From NCBI GenBank assembly GCA_946406115.1, contig OX291543.1, forward strand, positions 33,630,815 through 33,694,814: a stretch of DNA of 64,000 bases, given 5' to 3'. Position numbers and translations under genes: made by a program. The DNA is from Apoda limacodes (Eukaryota > Arthropoda > Insecta > Lepidoptera > Limacodidae). Below the pieces are notes generated by a model, which was not told the origin of the DNA, did no database searches, and saw only the letters and a program-made list of their open reading frames with translations. Each line of letters starts with the position of its first letter. Position 1 is the first letter of the stretch. Below are positions 42,425 through 52,469 of this stretch, in pieces.

Positions 42425-43391
42425 CTATAAGTCACTATTTAGACTGTCTACAGCAGCGTTGATATCTTTTACTGCAAAATGACGATATATCTGCAAATCA
42501 TCTGCATACAAATGGTAGTTTGAGTTTATAATAGGAGTAATTGCATTAATAAATACAGAAAACAAAAGAGGAGAGAGAACGGCACCTTGAGGGACACCAG
42601 CAGTCAAGTCGCACCAATCAGATAATTTGTCATTTGCTCGAACACACTGTGATGGTCCTCTTAAATAGGAATCACACCAAGAGACCAACGGCGGAGATAA
42701 GTTTAAGGATTGTAAAATACCTAATAAAATGTCAAAATCCACTGATTTAAAAGCACTACTAAAATCTAAAAGGACTAAGAAAGTAAGTAATTTATTGTCC
42801 ATAGCCAAGCGTATATCATCAGTCACTTTAATTAAGGCCGTAACTGTGCTATGGCCGGGACGAAAACCTGATTGTAGTGGACTAAGAAGTTGATTAAGAT
42901 GTAAGTAATAAGACAATTGTTTACTGACGATATTCTCAAATACCTTCGATAGAATAGGTAAAATTGATATCGGTCTGAAATTACTGCAAGAAACAGGATT
43001 TGATATTTTTGGCAGTGGTACAACAAATGCCTTTTTCCAGGAGGAAGGAAATTTGCAAGCTTTTAATGAAAAATTTAAAATGTGAGTTAAAATGGGTGCA
43101 ATAAATTCTACAATAGGAGTAAGCATTTGTAGGCATAAATTGTCACAACCTACAGCCTTAGAAGATATAGAAAGGAAACTTTTTTTTACGTCATGCTCGG
43201 TGATCTCTTTGAAAATAAACGGACTACACTTAGGTGCGGGCTGAGTTGAAAGTTGATCTAGTGTACTACTCTTAATCTTACTATCTAAAGAAACAGGAGA
43301 GGCTGAGAAATGCTTATTAAGAACATTAATATCAAAGTCAAAGTTATTGTTTAATACAGTGTTACTTGCTACCCCTAGAGCCTTAAGAAAT
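42425..43391 (-). pseudogene. LINE-B copy 2, reverse transcriptase
   Basis: Open across the whole domain. It starts at 'KFLKALGVASNT' in the same frame as the endonuclease and is separated from it only by one TGA. Motifs: 'CSNFRPISILPILSKVFENI', 'LQSGFRPGHSTVTALIKV', 'LLTFLVLLDFSSAFKSVD' (motif A), 'AGVPQGAVLSPLLFSVFIN' (motif B) and 'NYHLYADDLQIYRHF' (motif C). It ends at a TAG near 42425 where related proteins continue. It would carry out target-primed reverse transcription. It is the best preserved RT in the window. Confidence 0.93.
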
Positions 43392-44579
43392 TTTCACGTA
43401 TCGCTTGGGTTGGCGGTCTCAAGTGACTTATAAATGTAGCTCTTTTTTGAATTCCTGCACATCCGACTGCAGCGATTGCGAAGTTTCTTGTATGCAATAA
43501 GATTTTCGTCAGAAGGTTCCTTTTTGTAGCGACGTTTTGCAGAATCACGTTTTGCCATCATATTCTTAATTTTCTGAGTTAACCACGGGGCAGGGGGATG
43601 CTTGACTTTAACGTATTTTAAAGAAGCATGCATATCATACAATTTGCTTATGATTTGATTAAAGTTGACAACTTTTTGATCTATATCACTGCAGTTCGTT
43701 ACAGATATCCAGTCTACTTTGCTAGCATCTTTGTGCAATAGCTCTTTATCAATGTTTTTGTAACTGCGAAGTAGGAGATATTTCGGTTGAGGTTTAGGAG
43801 GCCGCAATTTATTATAATTAAAATAGGAAAAGGAAGAACAAATTTGGCCATGTGAAGCTACTTTATTACAATCCGAGACAAGAATTAAATCTAGGAGAGA
43901 AGGGGAACAGTTTGGAGATTGATGTGTGGCTGAAAGTGGTAGAATATTCATATTAACAGAAGAGACAATAGAGCGAAGTTTGGCAGAACGTGTGTCAATC
44001 TTTATAAGACAGGTATTATAATCACCTAATATAATTGTATGGTCGTATAGAGAAGAAAAATTTTGAAGAAGAGATTCAAAAGAAGAAAAGTAGTCAATAT
44101 GCAAAGATGGGTTATAATAAACGCCGAGAAGTATTTTAGAATAATGAAATGTAATCTCAATAAAAAGGTTCAGCTTTATGAGAATATTCATTAAGTGAGC
44201 AACTAATAACTTCAGCTGATATATCTGCCCGAAGATAAATGGCGACTCCACCACCGCCTTTTCCAGTCCTATCATTTCGGAGTAATCGATACCCCGGTAG
44301 AGAATATGAAGTAGAGGGAAGGGAAGGTTTTAAAAAAGTCTCAGATATTAAAATACCATCTACATATTCATGATCAAAAGAAGCCAAAATATCAGAAAAG
44401 TGAGCAGGTACACTCTGAGCATTGATGTGCATAAGATTTAAATTGTTGCGGAACTTTAGGAACTTTTGTTGTAACTGATTGCGCAAATGTGAGTCATCAC
44501 TTTCATCAGCACTGAAATATTCTTCCAAAGTTGATGATGAAGAGCATGATGCAAAACTACAATTATCGATACAAGACAT
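43392..44579 (-). pseudogene. LINE-B copy 2, endonuclease and linker
   Basis: Begins at an ATG (44577-44579) with a Ser-rich acidic leader, then 'LNLMHINAQSVPAHFSDIL' (first endonuclease strand), 'DGILISETFLKP', 'GYRLLRNDRTGKGGGGVAIY'. A one-base frameshift near 44165 moves to the frame 'NLFIEITFHYSKILLGVYYN', 'HTIILGDYNTCL' (catalytic Asp/Asn), 'SLLDLILVSD'. The basic linker 'KNMMAKRDSAKRRYKKEPSD' leads to 'LETANPSDT' and the TGA. It would nick target DNA. Confidence 0.92.
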
Positions 44580-44599
44580 ACAGTATTAAGTTTAAATAT

Positions 44600-45060
44600 T
44601 TAAATAATATATATATATATAATAGTAAATAAATAAAAAAAAAATAGGAAAAATAATAATCAATATAAAGTAAAATAAAATAATGCAAATTACTATGCAG
44701 TTATCACCCTCTTCACACTCACCGGCATAAATTACAACAGTAACTAGTTTAAAAATAGTCTGGTTTATAAGTAGGTACTATATTTGGTTACAACTAAAAA
44801 GAAAAACAAAACAATTTAAAAATAAAACAAATTAAAAAAGAGAAACAAGCACACAGAACATACAGAAATAACATTAAAAATTTCCTCTAAAAAGACAGAT
44901 ACTCGAATCAAAACTACAAATGAGAAATAAGCATTTAAAACTGATTAAAATATTACTTACGTACTTAATATTTAAATGATGCACGCAAATAAGGATAAAC
45001 TTTAATACTAACTGTAGGTTAACTGTAACATAAAATTAACTAATCCCTAAAATAAAAATA
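44600..45060 (-). other. AT-rich leader, probably of LINE-B copy 2
   Basis: A/T-rich with a (ta)n run near 44609-44621. No gag or ORF1 protein could be read on minus, so ORF1 is either absent or unrecognisable. Confidence 0.5.
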
Positions 45061-45239
45061 TAATCAGCAGGTACAAACATAATAGCGTAGTGAGCAGCTG
45101 CTGGAGCGGTCTGACCCGTACAAAGATGTCTCTCGGCTTACCTAGGCAAACCAAAGTGTTAAAAACAGTATTATACTTTATTTTCCTCTTAAATTTTTAA
45201 TTAATCCAAAGTACTGTTGACGACAGGAACAAATATTCT

Positions 45240-45650
45240 ATTCTAATTTTATATTCTAAGTATGTATGTACATATGATTGTGCAAACCTATAATTATGAT
45301 GGCGCTAATGCCACTAGTACTATTAAATATCAGAATACTCTTAAATATCTGAATTCCTTCACGCGATTGACGATATTTGACGCTTCACATGGTGCGCCCC
45401 CTGTGCTACATAGAAACAAAAAATAATTATAGACATGTTTGACTTTGTTTTTAGTAGCTAACTAACCAATTTTTCGGTACATATTGTATATACTCTTAAG
45501 ATGATTTTTAAAGTTTTGTATAATTACTTTAAATTGAACTTCTTGCCAGCTCTTTTTGGCAGAAATTACCATTGCTTACATTTTATTGACGATACAAAAG
45601 TGTTCTCAGAAACCTATTGGAATAAATATTGTTTGATTTGATTTGATTAT
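45240..45650 (+). repeat. Repeat R (LINE or SINE 3' end), copy 2
   Basis: Plus-strand homologue of 30897-31325. Blocks: 'ggcgctaatgccactagtac', 'cacatggtgcgccccct', 'cttcttgccagctctttttg', 'gacgatacaaaagtgttctc', ending in a 'gatttgatttgatt' tail at about 45632-45648. A microsatellite-like tail fits a retroposon end. Confidence 0.8.
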
Positions 45651-46074
45651 TCGAATAATCAAAAATTAGCTTCTCGTTTACTGTGCTAAACCTCACAGAG
45701 CATCGAGGGTTCCATGCAAATTGTGGATAGATGATAGGTCTGTCACAAGAATTGAGGCCGAATTTTTACCCAAATTTATATAATTAATAATTTAACAAAA
45801 ATTACCTTAGTTGACCTGAATTAGCCTTAAGTTCCAAAGGACTTTACTTAGCTCTTGGAATACTTTGCAAAAAGATAAACTATGTTCAGAAGACAGAAGA
45901 CTCTCTAAACTTAAAAAAATCGCTTTGGTAGTTTACTTGATAATACCGATTAAATTGACTGAACAATTAAAAATTAACTTAATGTTTGATCCAACAATCT
46001 CACTAATATTACCAATTTTTGATGAAATTTGTTATAGAGGTGGTTGACTCCTTGGATTAACACACAGACAATTT
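45651..46074. other. No gene seen
   Basis: AT-rich. The 60-codon open frame 45865-46047 has no recognisable features. Confidence 0.5.
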
Positions 46075-46260
46075 TTTATACCGACAGATTCAAAAAATCC
46101 CACGGTAATAACTATAAAACCGAGCTTAAACGAATTATAACTGCAGCTATAGCTTGCTATAGCAAACTTCATTAGTATAATTAAGAAGTAATCAAGTAGC
46201 TCCACGCCGATAACCTAATTTAGGGCAAGCGGAGCCGTTGGCAAAATCTACATTTAAACA
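46075..46260 (+). repeat. Short interspersed repeat, also at 9880-10045
   Basis: 'cccacggtaataactataa' to 'gggcaagcggagccgttggc'. The fragment 'accgagcttaaacgaa' also occurs inverted at about 31690-31722. Confidence 0.55.
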
Positions 46261-46984
46261 AAAATATGACAGAAAGGGTAACGTTAATACAGTTTAAAAA
46301 AACTAAACGAATGAATATTTTATTAGCAAATGAAACGAGCCGAAATGTGAACTTTCTCATTTATGTTAATAGTGTTGGTCATTAATGTAAACTGGAGCGC
46401 GACCTCGACAATATGCTCAGTTTTATTTTAAAACAACAGACGATATCCATAATATCCCAATATTGGTTCGGATTCGTTCTGATCAGTTATATTACTGAAA
46501 TTGTGGATTTATTCCAATATCATTATCATAATATTTTTTTCTTTAAACATATTAAATTTGTTTAATAAAAAACAACAAAATTGTCGCTACTTATTTACTA
46601 AGTAGGTTCCGTGGTTGCGATTTGGACCCTGAAAAGAAGGTAAGGAGCAAAGCTATAATACAAGTATATTATACAAAGGCCGCTTCAAACTATAAAAAAA
46701 AGCAAAATGAATGCCGTATACTAATTATGAGATGGTTTTTTTTTATTCAAGTTGTGTTGTAAAGTTCAAAGAGAAAGTGCTAAAAACTTGCATCACGATG
46801 AATTGAACTATAATAGTAATTTTTTATTCATAATTCAAAAAAATATTTTTAGAAAAAATAGTCCCACTATTTGTGGTGCCGGGTAGGTTGTAGTAGTAAA
46901 AACAGTTGCGAACGTTCTACGTCTGTGCTAAGTAGGGTAAAATAACTTTATAAGTCAATTAAATTTCATCCATTTACTTTAATA
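46261..46984. other. No gene seen
   Basis: AT-rich with no recognised repeat. Confidence 0.5.
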
Positions 46985-47180
46985 TTTTTTTTAGGGTTCT
47001 GTATAAGATCACTCTTGTATCTGTCTGTCCGTTTGTCACAGCCAATTTCATTTATTTACGTTACATCATACTTGAATATGGGCAGATATTAAATAAGAAG
47101 TCAAAAAAGTTTGCAAAAAATGTGTTCTAATATTTTTTTTGAGTTGAAAAATTAGTCTAACTCGCACTAGACCGGTTTTT
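46985..47180 (+). repeat. 'gggttccgta' repeat copy
   Basis: 'ttagggttctgtataagatc', 'tgtctgtccgtttgtcacag', ending in 'ctaactcgcactagaccggt'. The end matches the element preceding the 'accgagggttccgtac' head at 1 kb. Confidence 0.6.
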
Positions 47181-47511
47181 TATTTTCAAATTAGATTTTC
47201 ATCGGTAATTTGCGAAATAGTAAGTTTCAAAGGATATTTCTTAGCTCACAAATATCAGTTGCATAATAAAGCAACGTTAGACCTGGTCCGTCACTACATG
47301 AGTGACTGCTAGTTTGCTCATTAACTCGCATTTTAGAAAACATGCTTAATAGATCATGGGTGTTTTTAAACCATCATAAAAGTTTTCGGATGGCTTAAGA
47401 CCGATTAAATGGTAAGAACAAGTAACGTGACAAAATTAATTAACCTTAGGTTCGGTTGCCATTTTTGGTTTTCAAAGTGAGATGGCAGTAGGTTTATGTA
47501 CTTACGAGTAG

Positions 47512-47712
47512 TATCAGTACCAAATAATAACAAAGGCTCTTGGCACATTGTTAGGACGGAAATTTGACTTACTTCTTCGTGATAATAGTTTTTGCTGGCA
47601 CGGCGAAGCGATATATCAAAAATCCTGCAAAAAGTACTTTTTGGAGGCTCGAATGGGACATGGAAATAAAACTGGGGTCTGGGGTCCGGGTTTCGAGGGT
47701 AAATATTGTTAA
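47512..47712 (+). other. Unidentified 66-codon open frame between stops
   Basis: Open after a TAG at 47509-47511, and not obviously repeat sequence. It encodes 'ALGTLLGRKFDLLLRDNSFC', 'WHGEAIYQKSCKKYFLEAR' and 'GHGNKTGVWGPGFEG'. The Arg/Lys-Phe-x-Leu-Leu-Leu pattern followed by spaced Cys/Trp is faintly like FLYWCH zinc-binding domains, but the diagnostic W-x-C is not there. A GT follows the 'gggtttcgag' stretch. It may be a domesticated or dead coding scrap, or chance. Confidence 0.25.
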
Positions 47713-48323
47713 TTGATTTAACTTAAATATACAAATATCAAATACCCCAAGAAAATATAATGGTGATTTAAGTTGTATGGAGCGTAGTTAACATTATCTT
47801 AGCTTTGGGTAGAATCGAAAGCCAACGTGCAGCATGGTTACGTTAAAATTGGTAGTGGGACCACCTGGGAGATACAGAGAGAGACTGTGCCTTCACAAGT
47901 TTTATAAGCAAGATGAGTGTTGACGAACAGCATGTTGTTATACAGCAACAGGAAATATAGAATATTTGATAATGATATTTGAGTTGCAGCAAACAAAGTT
48001 TGTACAATACGTCTCTCCGCATACCACGAATATGTGATTAAATAACGAATGCAAAGCAGAGCGATATCAAATTTGAGCTAAGTGCTATTTCACTAACCTA
48101 GCTTAGAGAAGCGGAATACTCGCATAAACAGGGCTTAGAATATTAACGAGTGAGTTAGAAATATGTTTAATAAATTATCATATTAATTTATTTGAAAATA
48201 TTTCTATGAACAAAAATTAATTTATGAATTATTTGTGCATAATAAATCTAGTATAAAAAAACCGTTATATAATGTACAACTGATGCAGTGGCAATTGGTA
48301 CCTACCAGGTACAACTAACCTAC

Positions 48324-48428
48324 CTAATGGTGGGTGGTGGGGTAAATGTCGGTGGTTCCTCATTAACGATGGTAGCCGCAGGGTCCTGTGCTACTTTCGA
48401 CGTTGTTTCTTCTGCGTCTAAATAATAC
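48324..48428 (-). CDS. Candidate 105-bp internal exon, unknown gene
   Basis: On minus, 'cgtttgcag' (acceptor, 48437-48429) precedes 105 open bases that end at 'accattag' before 'gtaggt' (donor). The exon starts with one base completing a codon and ends with two, so its length preserves the frame. It encodes 'YYLDAEETTSKVAQDPAATI' then 'VNEEPPTFTPPPTI', an acidic Thr/Pro-rich, low-complexity segment. The GC content is far above the flanks. The plus strand is also open here ('GGGVNVGGSSLTMVAAG') and ends in TAA, so the strand is not certain. No homologue is recognised. It would be a gene on the strand opposite to the channel exon. Confidence 0.4.
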
Positions 48429-48465
48429 CTGCAAACGATAATTTAGAAACACTTAGTTTCGATTC

Positions 48466-48725
48466 CCTCGCAGCCTAGTTGGTAGTGTGGCCGGCTGCTG
48501 AGCAGAGAGTGTGGATTCGATTCCCGCACTGGACAAACATTTATGTGATAAACATTTGTGTTTGCCTTGAGTCTGGGTGTATTTATGTACGATATGTATT
48601 TATTTACAAAAAAAAAGTAATATATATGTATTTGTATCCGTTGATTGGTATCCATAACACAATTGGTATCCAGACGACGCTGTGTGTATTGTGCAAAAAT
48701 ATTTATTTATTTATTTATTATTAGT
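48466..48725 (+). repeat. tRNA-derived SINE
   Basis: The head (48466-48540) has an A-box-like 'agcctagttggtagtg' and a B-box 'gattcgattcccgc', the internal RNA polymerase III promoter of a tRNA-like gene. The body is 'aacatttatgtgataaacat' and 'gtgtttgccttgagtctggg', and the tail is a (tttat)n run near 48700-48720. It does not fold as a complete tRNA, so it is a SINE and not a tRNA gene. A truncated copy is at 25860-25945. Confidence 0.85.
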
Positions 48726-50053
48726 ATACTGTGGATTGACTGTAAGTTCTAAGTACCTACTGTCTCGTTCACGTCAATAAAATAAATATATGGATATGAA
48801 ACGTAGTGAGTATATAACTTATATTGTAATCTTTGCCCTAGCGAACTCGTTTTGAGACAGTTTTTTGCCTAATGGACTGTAATCGAATACGCGAACGTGG
48901 TAGTATGGTAAGAATCTCACACTAGGCACTTATGTTGTACATTGTCTAAATTCTGTCTCTGATTGGAAACAAAACTCAATTCCTTTCACTTTCAGTTCTT
49001 AGTTTTAAGAATGGGATCCTTGGTGTCATCTCCATCTTTACTTGAAATCAGTGTTGAAGGGTTAAACTTTAGTGTGCGAGTCTGACTCGCACTTGACTAA
49101 TTAAAAATAAAATATAGCCTATGTTATTCCCTAATAATGTTGTTTTCTATCAGTAAGAGAATTTTTAAAATCGGTTAAGTTAATTAATTATTAATTTTTG
49201 AATGTGCATATTAAAATCAAACAAAAAACAAATATTTCCTCTTTATAATATTGGCATACCTAAATAACTACAACTTACCTAACATTTTTCGCATTTATTC
49301 TTTACTTGTGCTGTGGGACCTCGCTTTGCTTCTTCTATTTATTTGCAACATATATGTTATATATGATAAACATATGTAAGATTTATTTGCAAGTGTTAAA
49401 GTGGCCTTGTTTTTTATTGCGTTAACAAGCTTTATTTTTTTTACATCTCAAAGGGAATAGACCTGAATATTCGATATTAATTACTCTTTGATACCTCTAC
49501 ACGTGTCTGAGATAAAGGGTCTTGCACGACTACCTATATGACTACAAGTAATAAAGAATACAGGAATACGATGCTAAAAAAGAATAATGTACATACTTAC
49601 CTAATATATTGTTTTCATCTCTCCAGCACCAAAAGGGTGGTTTTGCTGTTTAAAAACAGTGGGCAAAATCGAATTTTGCTGCCAAAGTAAGACAAAGTAA
49701 TTCAACGTTCGAATATTACCTTTTGGAATTTTTCGACACTAAAAAAGAATGATTGGTTTAGAAACAAATTTATTTTAATGAAAAGCATAACTACATTGCA
49801 TTTTTTGATTGTTGACGTACTTAATATTTATGATTAATAATACCTACTAATAATTAATAGCGTTTATTTTTAAAAAAATATGCTTTGTTTTCAATAAAAG
49901 TGTCGTAGAGTAAATTTCTGAACGCACTTCTAAAAAAAAGAAAGCGAAATGGCGCGAAACTAATCAGTTATTTAAACCTTAGATTGTTTATTTACGTATA
50001 TTTTGTATTTTTTTTTTGGAAAAATTTGTGACTTGAGTTACAAAGACACAAGG
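48726..50053. other. No gene; short palindrome at 49074-49092
   Basis: 'gtgcgagtctgactcgcac' at 49074-49092 is a 9+9-bp palindrome around one base and matches the repeat end seen near 1 kb. The rest is AT-rich and featureless. Confidence 0.5.
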
Positions 50054-50814
50054 CAGCGCGTTCACCGCTAAGAAAACCTCATTCAGTATAGTCCCACAAT
50101 TCCAAAACACTCCCCTCTCCATCTCCAAGAGCGTTGGGATCCTTGGTGTCAACATCTCCAGCGATGTTCGGTTCCGAGATCATTTACAACATAAGGTGAG
50201 GTGGCGTCCAAAAAACTAGGTGTTCTCAACAAAGCGAAGCAGTACGGGGCAGAGGTTGCTGCTTTACAATTCGCAAGTGCGGCCCCATATAGAGTGCTGC
50301 TGCCATCTCTGGGCGGGTGCACCCGGATACCAGCTTAGCCCTTTTGACTCGGTTCAAGAGCTGTGAGAATTGTCGACGATCTCAAACTCACTTGCCGTAT
50401 CTAACCCTTAAGTCTGAGGATAGACTTTGCCTCCCTGTGTGTGTTCCACCGCTTGTACAATGTGATATGGTTTGAGGAATTGTTCGAAATGATGCCCAAG
50501 GCTACCTTCTACCATCGCACCGCTTGCCATCGGCAGGGAATTCATTCTCACACTTTAGAAACGAAATGGTCGCAGCAGTGCGGTTTCAGAGAAACTTCCT
50601 GCTGCGAACGCTTGGGTTGTGGAATGAGCTCCCTGCCAAGGTTTTCTCTTAGGACTACAGTATCGGGTTCTTCAAGAAAGAAGTTATTGGAGTTTTGAAG
50701 AGTCGGCAACGCACGAGTGATACTTCTGGTGTTGCAAGCGTCCATAGGCCACGGTGACCGTTTACCAGGCGGACCGTGTGCTTATTTGCCGTCTTAGTAG
50801 TATAAAAAAAAAAA
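50054..50814 (+). mobile_element. LINE-A, 5'-truncated copy with poly-A
   Basis: Covers post-RT to the 3' end: 'ttcaccgctaagaaaac', 'aacactcccctctccatctc', 'cagtgcggtttcagagaaac', 'cataggccacggtgaccg', 'tatttgccgtcttagtag', then 'tataaaaaaaaaaaa' ending at about 50814. Frames are broken by small indels; the open part 50441-50698 corresponds to the C-terminal region of 38402-39839. The 5' end is truncated inside pol, as is usual for LINE insertions. Confidence 0.9.
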
Positions 50815-50970
50815 GATGATTTTTTAACACCAGAAGAACTAAGGCAGCAAGTATCTAAAGCTGAACTAAGCTTTTTACCAAGGAAGTCACGTGAAAAATA
50901 TCGTAATGCATACGAATTGTTCAATAATTGGCGACTTTCAAAAGGTGCTAATGTTAAAAAGAATAGTTAG
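50815..50970 (+). pseudogene. Tyrosine-recombinase-like N-terminal scrap
   Basis: Directly after the LINE-A poly-A, one frame reads 'DDFLTPEELRQQVSKAELSF', 'LPRKSREKYRNAYELFNN', 'WRLSKGANVKK' and a TAG. The 'LP.KS..KY..AY..F..W' pattern is what I know from the core-binding (SAM-like) start of insect Crypton/DIRS-type tyrosine recombinases and proteins derived from them. No catalytic R-H-R-Y region follows. Either a recombinase pseudogene interrupted by the LINE, or an exon of a derived gene; identity is tentative. Confidence 0.45.
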
Positions 50971-52147
50971 TGCCTCCCTACTGTTTATTTTTTGATAGGA
51001 GCAGAGTATAGTTAGTAGTATTTGTAAATTAGAATGAACTTATTGCCTAATATTGCCTTCAGTTTGTTCCTTGCCTAAGACCAATTTTCTCACACTGGTA
51101 GAGGTGAAAAGTTGTATGTTTTAAAACGAGAAGAAATTAATTTAGGTCTCGTGCCTCTAAATCTCTCGCTGTGCTCTTCTATAGTAGAATCAATTCATAC
51201 ATACTTGGCACTCTTCACAAAAAGCAATTTTGCCCACTTGTTGAACAAATAACTATTTATTTTTCAAAAATACTGCGTTAACTACACAAAGATGCTTGAA
51301 GTATTATATAATAGGCAAAAAATTAGTTTATTTGTAACGCGTAGATGAAATTGAAACACAAATAAATATTTTCGACGCTTTCCCCCAGTTTGTCCAAGCC
51401 AAATTGGCAAATTCGTGAATTATTCAGTAGCAGTAAGTAAGCCGCACTACGACATTCTAGTTACTTGACTCTACTGACTTAATTTTCTCGGTTCATTTTC
51501 TACTTTAGCTTGATAAATTCCTACATTGAAATATGAGAAAAATGTGTAGGGAATATTTTTATTTGAAGAATCATTTATCTTTCTAGTCCAATTCAAACTA
51601 AACACGATTTTGCAGTATTAAAGATGTTTCTTTAGGTTTTTTTTAAGAGATAAAAAAACTTGATATGTAAATGCACGGCTAGTGATTTTTATTGTATATA
51701 AACTCATATTTTATGAAGTATTGTAGGTATTAGTTAGGTATAAATACCTTTTTCTATATATAAATGTACTGTAATGGCCGCTTGGTGATGCTTGAAACTT
51801 GCGTCTACCTAAATAAAAAAATATACCAATAACACTTTTCGAAGTAACACGTGCAACGTTTTAGTGCGTCGTGTCTCACAAAGTTCGTAGCCGTTTCATC
51901 TGCTTTATCACCACACACACACCCACACACTTTATCTAAACGTAATCTTTAGAAATGCAGAAACTCAAACAGTAGTAAATATTCTTAAGTAGAAGTTTAA
52001 TGACAAAATTTAGAATTGCCTCATAAGTTTTGCAGAAAACAAAAAAAAAATGATTGTGAACCAAATGTTTAGGAACTTTAACTATTTCACCCAGGATGCC
52101 GCCACTTACATAAAAAAAACAAACGACCGCGTGTCTTATGTATGACC
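50971..52147. other. No gene seen
   Basis: AT-rich with a short 'cacacacaca' stretch near 51914-51930. No continuation of the recombinase-like frame was found. Confidence 0.5.
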
Positions 52148-52469
52148 CACCGCAAACAACTTTCTACCATCGCACCGCTCGCCATTGACAGGGAATTCAT
52201 TCTCACACTTTGGAACCGAAATGGTCGCGTACAGTGCGGTTTCAGAGAAACTTCCTCCCGCGATTGCTTGGGTTGTGAGCTCCCTGCCAAGGTTTTCTCT
52301 AAGGACTACAGTATGGGGTTCTTCAAATAAGTAGTTTTTAGATTTCTGAAGGGTCGGCAACGCGCAAGTGATGCCCCTGGTGTTGCAAGCTTCCATAGGC
52401 TACGGTGACCGCTTACCATCAGGCGGACCGTAGGCTTGTTTGCCACCTTAGTGGTATAAAAAAAAAAAA
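52148..52469 (+). mobile_element. LINE-A, short 3' copy with poly-A
   Basis: 'ctaccatcgcaccgctcgcc', 'cagtgcggtttcagagaaac', 'gccctggtgttgcaagctt', 'gaccgcttaccatcaggcgg', 'gtttgccaccttagtgg', then poly-A ending at 52469. Compared with the main copy it lacks a few bases around 'ttgggttgtgagctccct'. Nearly identical tail to the other copies. Confidence 0.9.

Larger units (their letters stand above)
41725..45160 (-). mobile_element. LINE-B copy 2, nearly complete
   Basis: On minus, a possible GC-richer 5' end near 45130-45060 ('ggtcagaccgctccagcagc') is followed by an AT-rich leader, then endonuclease (44579-43395), RT (43391-42425) and the C-terminal part (42420-41877), with a 3' non-coding end to about 41725. 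Only a handful of lesions are seen in the EN-RT part: one frameshift near 44165, Trp to TGA at 43392-43394, then a stop and frameshifts after 42425. No separate gag-like ORF1 was recognised upstream. Both ends are approximate. Confidence 0.85.

Noticed and set aside
48466..48540. tRNA gene
   Set aside because: A- and B-box-like motifs are present, but the sequence continues into a SINE body and tail and does not make a full cloverleaf.
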